From: Luidia sarsii
Lineage: Eukaryota; Echinodermata; Asteroidea; Paxillosida; Luidiidae
NCBI GenBank assembly: GCA_949987565.1
Contig: OX465109.1
Location: 16,087,226-16,151,225, forward strand
Reading direction: 5' to 3'
Length of the DNA: 64,000 nt
The position numbers and the translations under genes were made by a program. Shown here one piece after another: positions 21,295 to 32,654 of the stretch. Under the pieces are notes generated by a model, which saw only the letters and a program-made list of their open reading frames with translations, was not told the origin of the DNA and made no database searches. How positions within the stretch are numbered: the first letter of the stretch is position 1; every line of letters begins with the position of its first letter.

Positions 21295-21850
21295 TGGTCT
21301 TACCTATACACGTGTACCACAATTTACCACACAGGTTTTGCTGTGGTATTTTGTGGTATACATTCCTCTATACGCACAGATGCTTGTGGTACTTAGTGGT
21401 ATGGCCCTGCATACACCAATGCAGTATGGTAGGATTTCCATGGTAGGATAAGGCCCATATACCAAAGTGCACCACAAAGATGTGTGTTTTTTTGTGGTAA
21501 ATAGGCCGCCAGGCACTGCCTGTGCAGTGCTGTGTGTGGTAGGATAATGCCACAATATACCGCTGTGTGGTTTCGTGATATTCTGTGGTATGTGAACCTG
21601 CACCCACTAATGCAGTGTGGTGGGATAAGGCCCATCTACCAAAGTGTACCACAAAGATTTGTGTTGTTTGAAGTATACAATGTACATGTATAATTATAGG
21701 CTATCATGCATTGCCTGTGCAGTGCTGTGCATGGTAGGATAGGCCAATATGCCACAATATACCACAGTGTGATTTGTGTGGTATTCTGTAGTATGTGAAC
21801 CTGCACCCCTGACGGCGCTGTGGTAAATTGTGGTATACAGTACCTGCTCT
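21295..21850. repeat. Tandem repeat of about 190 bp rich in ACCACAA/TGTGGTAT
   Basis: Blocks such as GGATAAGGCCCATATACCAA-AGTGCACCACAAAGAT (21447) and GGATAAGGCCCATCTACCAA-AGTGTACCACAAAGAT (21623) recur about 180-190 bases apart with a degraded third copy. TGTGGTAT and ATACCACA dot the region. Confidence 0.75.
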
Positions 21851-22768
21851 GCGCTGAAGGTACAAATCTTGCCATTGGTTAGACGCAGTCCGTAATTTCG
21901 TACTTTCAAAGTCAGATCCATAGCAACAAATCCGGTATAATTTCCTTGGGGAAATTATACCATTACGTTGTGTGAGTTATATATATACGGTAATAGTTAT
22001 GGAGTTGCTACTGTACACGTTTGTGAATAAATGCATAAGGTTAGTGTTTGGGAAAAATGCACAAAGGTGACTTTTGATGCAAACTTCGTTCCAACTCGAT
22101 GCTGTTACGTATTCTCGCCGAAAGCGTACCAAATGGTTAACGGTCGGATAGGCACTTCGTCTCATTTATTCATCGATTTTTTGTTTCGGGCACATCTCGG
22201 CGCGTGACGCAGCCTGCGACGCACCGAATAATAATGAACTGTCTAATAAAAAAAAAAAATTGAAAAGAAAATTGGTTGGCAACGGCGGGGGGAGGGGGGG
22301 GGGGGGAGGGGGGAGATAGCAGTGTAATAGCAGCGAGCTGTTTATCTTATGGGTGAATTCCTCCAGTGCACAGGCTGGCACGCTCGCTGTCGCCTCTCCC
22401 TCAACACGCCCGCGTCCCTGGCTGTCGTCTCTTCGCTGTCGTCCCTCCTGTGAAATTACACCGAGTGAGAGAATGCGAGCGCTGGATCCAGGAAGTTGAA
22501 AATCCTCCGGACTAGGGTACCACGTCTCTCTTCCCAACACCCCCCCCCAAATATATATATATAATGAGTTGGCCAGCGCCGGTTGAGTGACTGGTGTCCG
22601 TCGGACATAATAAGCTAGGATGGGGTCGGGGTACCAGTCGACTTACGTATCGTGAATGCTTTTCAGTTCGCTTCGTTTGTTAGATCATAAAATCTAATGG
22701 CGGCCTATTTCGCTATGTATATTCCTCAGTCTTTGCCCATTTCTCAAATCCGTTTATGTGTCCTGTGC

Positions 22769-23286
22769 TTAAAAGCCCTATACAGCATTGGTAAATGTCA
22801 AAAGATTGCCACAGTGTGTGTGTTAAACCATAAATAATTTCCAAAAGATTAATACTGCAAAGGTTTTAGCTCAAATGGTAATCTCAGAAAGTAGAAATAT
22901 GCAACAAAAGGTCAGGGTTTACGCACCATTCTGTAGTGATATACAAAAATGTTGCAAACTGCTTTCTGACTAAAATTACCAAAATGCAAATCTAAATAAA
23001 TAGTGGGCCTGACGTTTCGATCCTAGCAGGACCCTTTTTTCAAAGGCAGATCACTGCCATTCGGTAGTGTTAGAAATAGTTTATTACTTCTGAGTAATAA
23101 ACTATTTATCGATGTTTGAGTGAAGATTGCTCATAAAGTATAGCATCCCAGACCGTAAGACTTCAACATGAGGATTCTATCATGACCTACCTACATTCTA
23201 TCATGATCAACAAACTATGAAACCTATAGGGGAATCTGTGGACATCGAAGTTTCCCGATCTTTTCAATGTTGTATTGGACCTTTAA
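22769..23286 (+). mobile_element. TTAA-family MITE carrying a nested insertion
   Basis: TTAA flanks both ends (22769-22772 and 23283-23286). The left end AAGCCCTATACAGCATTGG and right end CAATGTTGTATTGGACCT are TIRs. The centre is split at about 22936 by a 100-115 base Penelope-type element (GATATACAAAAATGTTGCAA...TTCAAAGGCAG), flanked by a 12-13 base direct repeat (CATTCTGTAGTG / CATTCGGTAGTG). Confidence 0.8.
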
Positions 23287-23289
23287 GGT

Positions 23290-24920
23290 CTTTAAGTTCA
23301 TTCCCTATTAATTGTGCCTATTCATATCTTTGTGATGTACATTCCGTGATATGCGCATTTGTTGATTGATGCTGTGTAACTTTGTTCTTGCAAGTTTCAA
23401 CCATTCAACCAGCCTCATTTACTATACACCATCGAACGGCGAAATCATTTCACAACACGCCGTGCAATCATCTCGTCATAACAGAGAGAGAGAGAGATTC
23501 ATTCCGTACAATACAAACAATAACTTTGCAACATACCCGAGCGGTTTACCGCTAACTTGAAAGAGCTTAACACGATTGCTGAACCATACAACCGGCTCAT
23601 TAATGGTCGGCTTTGACTTTGAAGTGTGCGCCCCAATTGAAAACAAAAAAAATGAAACCTTCTGTGCGCCCGACTTTTTCGATTTCAGCGGTGCCTTTCT
23701 CAAAAAAAGTCTTCAGCTGACTTTCAAAAGCAAGAGAAATCTGCTTCGGTTATGGGCGAAGTAAACACTGCCGAATCTCCAAGCCAACTCTAGCCTACAT
23801 CGTGAGGTTTTATTGAAGAGAAATCGTCTGCAAAAACTACCCTCTTCCTGACCGTAATTTGTAAAAGAGGGGCGATAGGAGGAGGGGGTAGAAGAGAAAG
23901 ATATCTTGGTCGATGTTCGGGTGTTTCCCCCCCCCCCCCCACACCACAAGACGACCGATGAAACTAAAGGTATAATTATAGGGTCTCCAAGCTCACGGCT
24001 AGAGCGCCTCTCGAGGGGGCGGGGCTGCGGCGGGGAGGGGAGAGGGGGAGGTTGTTTCGGCCAGCCTGGGGGCGTATGCAGCAAGCGCGCTCGAAAATGA
24101 AAAGCTTTCAAGCAATTTGTCCAAAGTAATGTGCGCGGCCAGCGCTCAAACGAGCAGATCGCCCGGGAAAATGGCATTTAAAACACAGACCCCTCCACAC
24201 ACACACACACACCCACACAAACTCCGTCCGAAAGAGGAGAGAGGAGCCAGGAAAAAATAGGCTATGAACTGGACGTGCCGGCACTATGACGAGACCGCGG
24301 GTATAAACCTATACCTCATGATCGTTTGGGAGGCTAGGTTAAAAAAAAAGTATAGATGCATTTCTCAGCGCTAGATTGGAAGCTTTTTGTGGTAAATGAA
24401 AGCGCCGTTTAATGGGTCTGTTTGGAGAGGCTCAAGTCCGAAGTGCAGAGACCAGAGTCGTGTTTGCCTCCGCCGATACAGATCGGTAATTTGGCTTGGT
24501 TTGGTTAATTTTTGTTTTCCTTTCGTCTGAGACGACATGACCAAGACTCGGGTATTTTGTTTCTTTCCAGTTTGACAAACCGGTTGAAGGAAATCTAACA
24601 GGGACTTCTAACTCCGGGTTTCGTGTGACAGGGACGAAGCCTTATATAGCTTGAATCCAATCCACCGTTGGTTTGTGGTCCACCGATTGATATCGAATAT
24701 CAACGTCCCCGGAAAAAAAAAATATGGCGGCACCCGCACATTAAAAGCATTCGGTGTGCTGCCTGCTCATTTGTGAACACGGAGCTCCCCACGAGCAAAA
24801 CAGCAGTTATGTGATGTGCTAGACTCCCTATATATACAGAGAGTATAATTATACGGACAACTTCAGATTTGGACGCCATTTTGTCTCCATTGTTCTGCAC
24901 CGCGTGGGGTTTGCGATACA
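23290..24920. other. Unique sequence, no gene recognised
   Basis: Frames on the minus strand (23713-24177) are compositionally odd and lack domains. Short poly-C (23929) and CA (24195) runs are present. Confidence 0.35.
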
Positions 24921-24921
24921 A

Positions 24922-25294
24922 CTAAAAAGACCCTATACATATCATTTGTAAAGGTCAAAAGATTGCCACAGTTTGTGTGTTAAACCATTCAACATTCCAA
25001 AAAGAGCAGTCCTGCGAAGGTTTTAGCTCTAATGGTGATCTGAGAAAGTAGAAAAAGGCAAAAAACCGTCACGGTTTTCGCACCGCTCAGTAGTTTAAGA
25101 AATAGTGTATTACTCGCGAGTAATGAACTATTTGTCGATGTTTGAGTGAAGGTTTCTCGAGAAATACAGCATCCCAGACCGTAAGATTTCAGCATGAGGA
25201 TTCTATCATGACCATCTACAAACTGTGTAAATTAGAAGGAAATTTATGGGGATCGATGTTTGCCGATCTTCCCAATGTTGTATTGGGCCTTTAA
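24922..25294 (+). mobile_element. TTAA-family MITE
   Basis: The copy ends CCCAATGTTGTATTGGGCCT-TTAA. The left end is worn (AAAAAGACCCTATACATATC). The central inverted repeat ATTACTCGCGAGTAAT is intact. Confidence 0.8.
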
Positions 25295-26134
25295 ATGTTG
25301 CAGATCATGTTTGACTGAATTATTTCACTAAAAGCAGATCATCTGTCCGTGACAACTCAGTGTGCATGCCGTGAACCTCATGCACGCCGTACCGAAGAAT
25401 GGAAACAAAATGGCGTCCAAATCTGAAGCCGCCGGTATACTCTGTATTACTCTACGGACACTAGGCTGTGCCACACCACCATCACGGCCACAGTCGTGCA
25501 CGGTTTTCCGTGACGTGGGTCTGAATAACGGCTCGCCGGTGCGCATTTCACGAGCCTCGGAGCCACACAGTTTGTGTCGTCGAGAAATGCGTCGACTATA
25601 ATTTCATACCCGTCTTGAGAGGCGGGAGACGCTACAAAGGGAAATACAAACGTGCTGTTTGGCATTGCGAGTATCGCCTGACGTCCCATAGTGCTGTCTA
25701 TTGGATTACAGAGGGAAGAGGAGGGGTATACAATTCTGCAACGCACAATATTTGCGGTACCCGGAGGTCAGAAAAAAAGAAGAAGATTATGAGTCGCTCA
25801 GCCCACGCCTTTGACATTATTTGGATGCGCTGTGCGACTTTAGCCGCGTTTTTTTTCCACCGGACTCCAATCCAACCGAGACGATGGTTTAAAATCGTCA
25901 ATGGTCAAATTTGACCGTCGTTCCCACTTGGACTTTTGAGTCGGTCAATTTGACAACCGAGACGATGGTTTGAAGTAACCGAGCTGGCAGTATGTAGGCG
26001 CTGTGTGTGACCTTTGAGGTCACACGAGGTTAGGTCAACATACATGTACCGTTAGTGCGAGACACGAAGCTCTTTTAAAGCGAGTGGGTCGTGTTTCACC
26101 GAGTGGTGCGTTTCAACTGGACTAATCGGCTCGG

Positions 26135-26504
26135 CTAAAGGTCCAATACAACATTGGGAAGATCGGAAAACATTGATGTCCACAGATTTCCTTCTAATTT
26201 ACACAGTTTATAGATGGTTATGGTAGTATCCTGATGTTGACATTTTACGGTCTGGGATGCTGTACTTCTCGAGAAATCTTCACTCAAACATCGACAAATA
26301 GTTTATTACTCGCGAGTAATAAACTATTTCTTACACTACGGAACGGTGCGAAAACCGTGACGTGTTTCTTTTTCCTTTTTCTACTTTCTCAGATTATCAT
26401 TTCAGTTAAAACCTTCCCAGGATTTCTTTTTTGGAATGTTTAATGGTTTAACACGCAAACTGTGGCAATCTTTTGACCTTTACCAATGTTGTATAGGGCC
26501 TTGA
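26135..26504 (-). mobile_element. TTAA-family MITE with perfect palindrome
   Basis: The ends are AAAGGTCCAATACAACATTG-GG and CCAATGTTGTATAGGGCCTT. The 34-bp centre (26298-26331) is a perfect palindrome around TTACTCGCGAGTAA. Confidence 0.85.
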
Positions 26505-26890
26505 AACTTGCCTCGCGAAGCTTATTTCTCACACAAAGGATGGACTGAAAGCTGTGTGGGGGTTGGGAAGAAAAGTCTAAAAGATGGAGAAATCAATTTT
26601 CCGATTTGGGTTGTTTTGCTTCGCTAGTGCACTCATTTTCAGGATTCGCTGATTGGAAATTTGTTGTTGGGGAACGTTTAGTTTATAAACAATTAGCATT
26701 GTCAGTGATATATCTTTTCAGTTTCTCCATTTTCCCACATGTATCCAATTTGTATTGAAAAGGGATTCGTCAGTACCAAATTTCCTAATTAGTCTAAATC
26801 TTGTTCTTAATACTTTCAAACAAATCAATGAAAACTGACTGGGATCCTATTGAACAAATTGAAATTTTGGTGTTTTTTTTTCTTTTGCAG

Positions 26891-27010
26891 TTTTCCCTGG
26901 CCCGTCTTTGTTGGAAGCGTGCGGACTGGGCGCGATATTCGGAGGACGCCGCTCGTGAGATCTCCCAACAAATCAACGCGCAGATGGATGGGACCCCCAT
27001 TTGCCCCGAG
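26891..27010 (+). CDS. Orphan internal exon candidate, 40 codons
   Basis: A strong acceptor (poly-T then CTTTTGCAG) precedes exactly 120 bases that stay open and end at a good donor (CCCGAG/GTAGGTT). The translation is FSLARLCWKRADWARYSEDA then AREISQQINAQMDGTPICPE. I do not recognise the family. Codon third positions are G/C-rich, unlike the flanking AT-rich DNA. It sits between two MITE copies, so it could be an exon of an unlocated gene or the relic of one. Confidence 0.4.
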
Positions 27011-27217
27011 GTAGGTTAAACATTACCAGTACCGAGGCAAACGGATGATAGCGATGCGATCAACCTGGCCATTCACTCCGCCGTGTGATCTAGGGTAACA
27101 CAGCAAAACATGTTCGCTAATTCCCCTCAAAACAGCGGGTGCCCTGACCCAGCGCGCAAAATTAATGTCATCAATTTGATATAGGGCCGGACCCCTCAGT
27201 CATCGCTGGACCCTTTC

Positions 27218-27580
27218 TTAAAGGCCCAATCACAACATTGGGAAGATCTGAAACCATCGATGTCCACCGTCGAATTCACACAGTTTGTAGAAGGTCATGA
27301 TATAATCCTCATGTTGAAATCTTACGGTCTGGGTTGCTGTACTTCTCGAGAAATCCTCACTCAAACATCGACAAATAGTTTATTACTCGCGAGTAATAAA
27401 CCACTTCTCACACTACAGAACGGTGCGAAAACCGTGACGGTTGTTTGTCCTTGTCTACATTCTCAGATTACCATTTGAACTAAAACCGTCGCAGGATTTC
27501 ATTTTTGGAATGTTTAATGGACAAACATACAATCTGTGGCTATATATTGACTTTTAGCCAATGTTGTATAGGGCCTTTAA
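27218..27580 (-). mobile_element. TTAA-family MITE, both target duplications intact
   Basis: TTAA-AGGCCCAATCACAACATTGG opens and CCAATGTTGTATAGGGCCT-TTAA closes the element. The centre, ATAGTTTATTACTCGCGAGT..., is nearly perfect. Confidence 0.87.
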
Positions 27581-27689
27581 TTGAGAGCTCGATAGTGACC
27601 TGACATCGGGGACCTGTCATGTGGCAAACAACGTCACTAACGGGCCATCGTTAATCTTGAGTCAATTTACTGATAAATGCACTACTTGT

Positions 27690-29790
27690 AGGGAGGGAGA
27701 AGGCGGCCGCTCACTGTTCTCTAGAAAGAGAGCCCTAGAAATTTTGAATCAGATAATTGAGTTGTACACGAAGCTGGGTATAGGTCCTGGGTATAGGTCC
27801 TGGGTATAGGTCCTGGGTATAGGTCCTGGGTATAGGTCCTGGGTATAGGTCCTGGGTATAGGTCCTGGGTATAGGTCCTGGGTATAGGTCCTGGGTATAG
27901 GTCCTGGGTATAGGTCCTGTATAGGTCCGGGGTATAGGTCCTGGGTATAGGTCCTGTATAGGTCCTGGGTATAGGTCCTGTTAGGGAGGGAGAAGACGGC
28001 CGCTCACTGTTCTCTAGAAAGAGAGCCCTAGAAATTTTGAATAAGATAATTGAGTTGTACATCAAGCTGGGTACAGGTCCTTTATAGGTCCTGTATAGGT
28101 CTTGGGTATAGGTCTTGTATAGGTCCTGGGTATAGGTCCTGGGTATAGGTCCTGTATAGGTCCTGGGTATAGGTCCTGGGTATAGGTCTTGTAAAGGTCT
28201 TGTATAGGTCCTGGGTATAGGTCCTGGGTATAGGTCCTGGGTATAGGTCCTGGGTATAGGTCCTGGGTATAGGTCATGTATAGGTCCTGGGTATAGGTCC
28301 TGGGTATAGGTCATGTATAGGTCCTGTATAGGTCCTGGGTATAGGTCATGTTAGGGAGGGAGAAGACGGGCGCTCACTGTTCTCTATATAGAAAGAGAGC
28401 ACTAGACATTTTGAATCAGATAATTGAGTTGTACACGAAGCTGGGTATAGGTCCTGGGTATAGGCCCTTGGTATAGGTCTTGGGTATAGGTCCTGGGTAT
28501 AGGTTCTGGGTATAGGTCCTGGGTATAGGTCCTGGGTATAGGTCCTGTATAGGTCCTTGGTATAGGTCCTGGGTATAGGTCCTGGGTATAGGTCCTGTAT
28601 AGTTCCTGGGTATAGGTCCTGTATAGGTCCTGGGTATAGGTCCTGGGTATAGGTCCTGGGTATAGGTCCTGGGTATAGGTCCTGGGTATAGGTCCTGGGT
28701 ATAGGTCCTGTATAGGTCCTGGGTATAGGTCCTGTTAGGAAGGGAGAAGACGGCCGCTCACTGTTCTCTAGAAAGAGAGCCCTAGACATTTTGAATCAGA
28801 TAATTGAGTTGTACATCAAGCTGGGTATAGGTCCTGAGTATAGGTCCCGAGTATAGGTCCTGGGTATAGGTCCTGGGTGTAGGTCCTGGGTATAGGTCAT
28901 GTATAGGTCCTGTATAGGTCCTGGGTATAGGTCCTGTTAGGGAGGGAGAAGACGGCCGCTCACTGTTCTCTAGAAAGAGAGCCCTAGACATTTTGAATAA
29001 GATAATTGCGTTGTACATCAAGCTGGGTATAGGTCCTGAGTATAGGTCCTGGGTATAGGTCCTGGGTATAGGTCCTGGGTATAGGTCCTGGGTATAGGTC
29101 CTGTATAGGACCTGGGTATAGGTCATGTTAGGGAGGGAGAAAGCGAGCCCTAGACATTTTGAATCAGATAATTGAGTTGTATATCAAACTGGGTATAGGT
29201 CCTGGGTATAGGTCCTGTATATGTCCTGGGTATAGGTCCTGTATAGGTCCTGGGTATAGGTCCTGTTAGGAAGGGAGAAGACGGCCGCTCACTGTTCTCT
29301 AGAAAGAGAGCCCTAGACATTTCAAATCAGATAATTGAGTTGTACATCAAGCTGGGTATAGGTCCTGGGTATAGGTCTTGTATAGGTCCTGGGTATAGGT
29401 CCTGGGTATAGGTCCTGTTAGGAAGGGAGAAGACGGCCGCTCACTGTTCTCTAGAAAGAGAGCCATAGACATTTTGAATCAGATAATTGAGTTGTACATC
29501 AAGCTGGGTATAGGTCCTGGGTATAGGTCCTGGGTATAGGTCCTGGGTATAGGTCCTGGGTATAGGTCCTGGGTATAGGTCCTGGGTATAGGTCCTGGGT
29601 ATAGGTCCTGGGTATAGGTCCTGGGTATAGGTCCTGTATATAGGTCCTGTTAGGGAGGGAGAAGACAGCCGCTCACTGTTCTCTAGAAAGAGAGCCCTAG
29701 ACAGATAATTGAGTTATATACATTAAGCTGGGAATTGGTCCTGTATAGGTCCCGTGTAGGTCCTGGGTATAGGTCCTGGGTATAGGTCCT
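27690..29790. repeat. 13-bp minisatellite in a higher-order array
   Basis: The basic unit GGGTATAGGTCCT (with an 11-bp variant lacking GG) forms about nine blocks. Each is separated by a conserved spacer of about 95 bases (GGGAGGGAGAAGACGGCCGC, TCACTGTTCTCTAGAAAGAG, ...GATAATTGAGTTGTACATCA, AGCT). Spacers begin near 27692, 27985, 28352, 28737, 28939, 29130, 29270, 29421 and 29653. The 13-base period gives a 13-residue repeat (TQDLYPGPIPR...) on the minus strand, which is not a real protein. Confidence 0.92.
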
Positions 29791-30020
29791 GTTGGGCCGT
29801 TAGCTCAGCACGTAGCTCGTTCACGAGCTGAACGTTTGGCGAGATTTCTGCCTCAAGAGGCTGTGAGACCAATAGCTATCCTGTTTGATGTTTTTGTTTT
29901 CGCCTCGCGTGGATGACAAATTACCGTGTGCGGCGACTTGAGCCACGTGCTGAGCCAAAAAAACCTAGTGGCCAATGAAAGCGCGCGCTCTGTTCCCGTG
30001 ATGGTTTCCAAAATGGCGGC
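29790..30020. repeat. Dispersed element with GTTAGCTCAGCACGTAGCTC ends
   Basis: GCTCAGCACGTAGCTC near 29804 is inverted as GAGCCACGTGCTGAGC near 29941. The latter block and its downstream GGCC...GTTTCCA match 14257-14345. It superficially resembles a tRNA A box but has no B box. Confidence 0.5.
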
Positions 30021-30544
30021 GACGGTGCCTGTAGACCAACTGCGCACCAGTACAACGGACTTAAAGACAACTTATATTTACAGATAAAGACAGCCTATTT
30101 ACATAAAAATAACTAAATGACTTAAATTCCAATCGCAACTTTTAAAGGGAACGACAAGAATGCTTTACAACACGTCGTCAAACACCTTGGCGACGCCTTG
30201 TATATCGGTCTCTTACTGAACTCCCTCCCCCATCTATACTTCTCGACCGCGTCACTGAAGGGCAGGCTCTCAATTCTTGGGACAAACTCGGGTTCTGTTG
30301 GAGAAATGACGGGCCGACCAGAGAGGAGGAAGAAGAGGCGAGGAGGAATAGGAAGGATGGAGGAATAGTGGGGGGAGGGGGGAGGGTAGAGAGGCGAGGA
30401 CCAGGGATGAATCGAACTCACCGCCTCGCTATACCGCAATCAGTGACCGGGTAACTTGGTTAGCGAGCGATTCATTTCGACTAGGACGCGAGCGTGTGAG
30501 AGGGACGGGGCGGACCCTATCCATAGAGCGCTTGGCTTGGCCCG

Positions 30545-31245
30545 CTCCGACTATAGTAGAGAGGGGAGAGAGAGAGGCAGGGGGAGAGGGGGAGAGAAGG
30601 ACAGAGAGAGAGGGGAGAGGGAGGGAGAGAAGGACAGAGAGAGAGGGGAGAGAGGGAGGGAGGGAGAGAGAGAGAGTGAGAGAGAGAAAGAAAGAGAGGG
30701 AAGGGAGGGAGAGAGAGAGTGGGGAGGGAGGGAGAGAGGGAGAGAGAGGGGGAGGGAGGGAGAGAGGGAGAGAGGAGAGGGAGGGAAGAGAGAGGGGGAG
30801 AGAGAGAGAAAGAGAGAAAGGGGGAGGGAGGGAGAGAGAGAGAGAAAGGGGAGGGAGGGAGAGAGAGAGAGAGAGAGAAAGGGGGAGAGAGGGAGAGATA
30901 GAAAGAGAGAGGGGAGGAAGGGAAAGAGAGAGGAGCGAGAGAGAGAGAGGGAGAGAGAGAAAGAGAGAGAGGGGGAGGAAGGGAGGGAGAGAGAGAGTGG
31001 GAGAGAGAAAGAAAGAGAGGGAAGGGAGGGAGAGAGAGAGGGGGAGGGAGGGAGAGAGGGAGAGAGAGGGGGAGGGAGGGAGAGAGGGAGAGAGGGGGAG
31101 GGAGGGGAGAGAGAGGGGGAGAGAGAGAGAAAGAGAGAGAGGGGAGGGAGGGAGAGAGAGAGGGGGAGGGAGGGAGAGAGGGGGAGAGAGGGGAGGGAGA
31201 GAAAGAGAGAGAGAAAGAGAGAGAAAGAGATAGAGAGAGAAATAA
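30545..31245. repeat. Polypurine GAGAGG/GGAGGGA tract
   Basis: About 700 bases are almost purely A and G, with long open frames on both strands caused by composition only. Confidence 0.96.
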
Positions 31246-31825
31246 ACCCCCTTCATGTGAGTGATCTAGTGGGAAGACTGACGGGAGGGTCGGACGTAAG
31301 AGGCCGGCATTAATCAGCGGAATTGGTAGCCGACGTTTTCTCGATGACGTATATCTGCTATATTGCCGAATTGTCAAATGTCCGCGCTTTTTCCAGATGA
31401 AATGCGAAGGTGTTTTTTTTTTTTTGGACGTTCCGGGTTTTTTTTCTTTTTTCGCCCTCTCTTCTGTTCGTCCCATTTCCACTGATTGCCTGCCAGTGCG
31501 GGCCGACTTTAACCGGGACCAATCAATTCCTGGAGAACTGACAACTGCACCGCAAAGTCCCTCGGACGAGGTGCTGCCGTCTCTCGCGGGTTAGCGAGGG
31601 AGACGACCCACCACCCACACAACCTATCCCTCCCCCACCCCCCGTGTATTTGGACCCTCATCAATTCCTGCTGTAAATGCGGAGTCCGCAATATAATGCA
31701 CGGAACAGCAACGGGAGAGCAACTGATTAATATAAGTTGCTCTTTCTTTTTTTCGGTGTGGCCCGCGTGGGGGCGCTCTCTTTAGGGTAGACGCCATGAT
31801 GGATCTTTCTTCTGTTTGCAAACAT

Positions 31826-31905
31826 TATACCGGAAACCCACGCATGCGCACTCTTTGGTTGGCAAGATTTTCGTCTGCTCTCCAAAATGGATTATCATAA
31901 CTACG
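31826..31905 (+). promoter_or_regulatory. Promoter-like cluster with possible tiny first exon
   Basis: An ETS-like ACCGGAAA (31829-31836) and an NRF1-like ACGCATGCGCAC (31840-31851) precede TCCAAAATGG, from which six codons (MDYHNY, 31887-31904) and one base run into GTAGGA. ETS plus NRF1 sites are usual in TATA-less promoters. No second exon was found, so the call is tentative. Confidence 0.28.
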
Positions 31906-31909
31906 GTAG

Positions 31910-32650
31910 GAGACACCCGTTGCTGTCTGATATTGACCCAATTACTGAAGATCATTCCTAGCTTCCAGTTTCACTGGTCACAAATTTGATATCCTCTTAT
32001 GCCAACCAACTAGACAGATTGTCAAGAGAAAGATATAATGACAAATTACCGATGGTTTCAGAACGGAACAAGACGCTGATTTGTACGGTAGTCCTATGGG
32101 CTAACGGGGAAACGGGGAACAAATCGTTCCAAATATCTTCTGTATCGTTTGATGCAGCAACAGCAGCAGCAACTTAATACCACTTTCCATCACAGAACAC
32201 CCTTCAGGACAAATTTACGAGGATTGTTGTCGGCGTGCCAAGGCTAGGGGAAGTTCCGGTATTTTGTATAATGGATGTGTACAAAGTTCGTCCCACTGCC
32301 AACCAAAAATGGTGGATGTGTTTGTCACGTGTTGTGACGTACCTGGCAAAAGAAAGGTCTATAGGTTGCAGCACACTAAATCAATCCAAGATGGTTCTGC
32401 CGAGCTGAGTATCGTAAAGTGTGGAGCCACAATTTGGTTTTAATAAGGGGTCTTTGGAAGCTAATTATCTTATATATTGTAGGCTAAGTGAAACGTAAGA
32501 CAACCTGGGGTTCACTCGTCAATTTCGCTGTAATTTGGAACATAGCTGGCATTAAATGTGGCCCTATTTGACTGTAGAAGTGGAGGGGTCCATCCCGAAA
32601 TTCGGCTTGGATGGCTACGCATTTTGAGTTATTTAGCAAAAACAATGTAA
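31910..32650. other. Unique sequence, nothing recognised
   Basis: No exon or RNA gene was seen. A segment at 32528-32630 (GGCATTAAATGTGGCCCTAT, TTGACTGTAGAAGTGGAGGG) repeats the start of the window (bases 12-60). Confidence 0.4.
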
Positions 32651-32654
32651 TCAG

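Noticed and set aside
21295..21850. Protein-coding frames with GAGSHTTEYH-type repeats on the minus strand
   Set aside because: They are translations of the roughly 190-bp tandem repeat in more than one frame.
27721..29126. Minus-strand PIPRTYTQDLYPG repeat proteins
   Set aside because: The 13-residue repeat is the translation of a 13-bp minisatellite in three frames. Blocks end in spacers and stops.
27690..29790. CRISPR-like repeat-spacer layout
   Set aside because: The spacers are identical to one another and the repeats vary. The genome is eukaryotic; it is a higher-order minisatellite.
29790..29860. tRNA-like A box (GTTAGCTCAG)
   Set aside because: There is no B box or T arm. The segment is one end of a dispersed inverted-repeat element.
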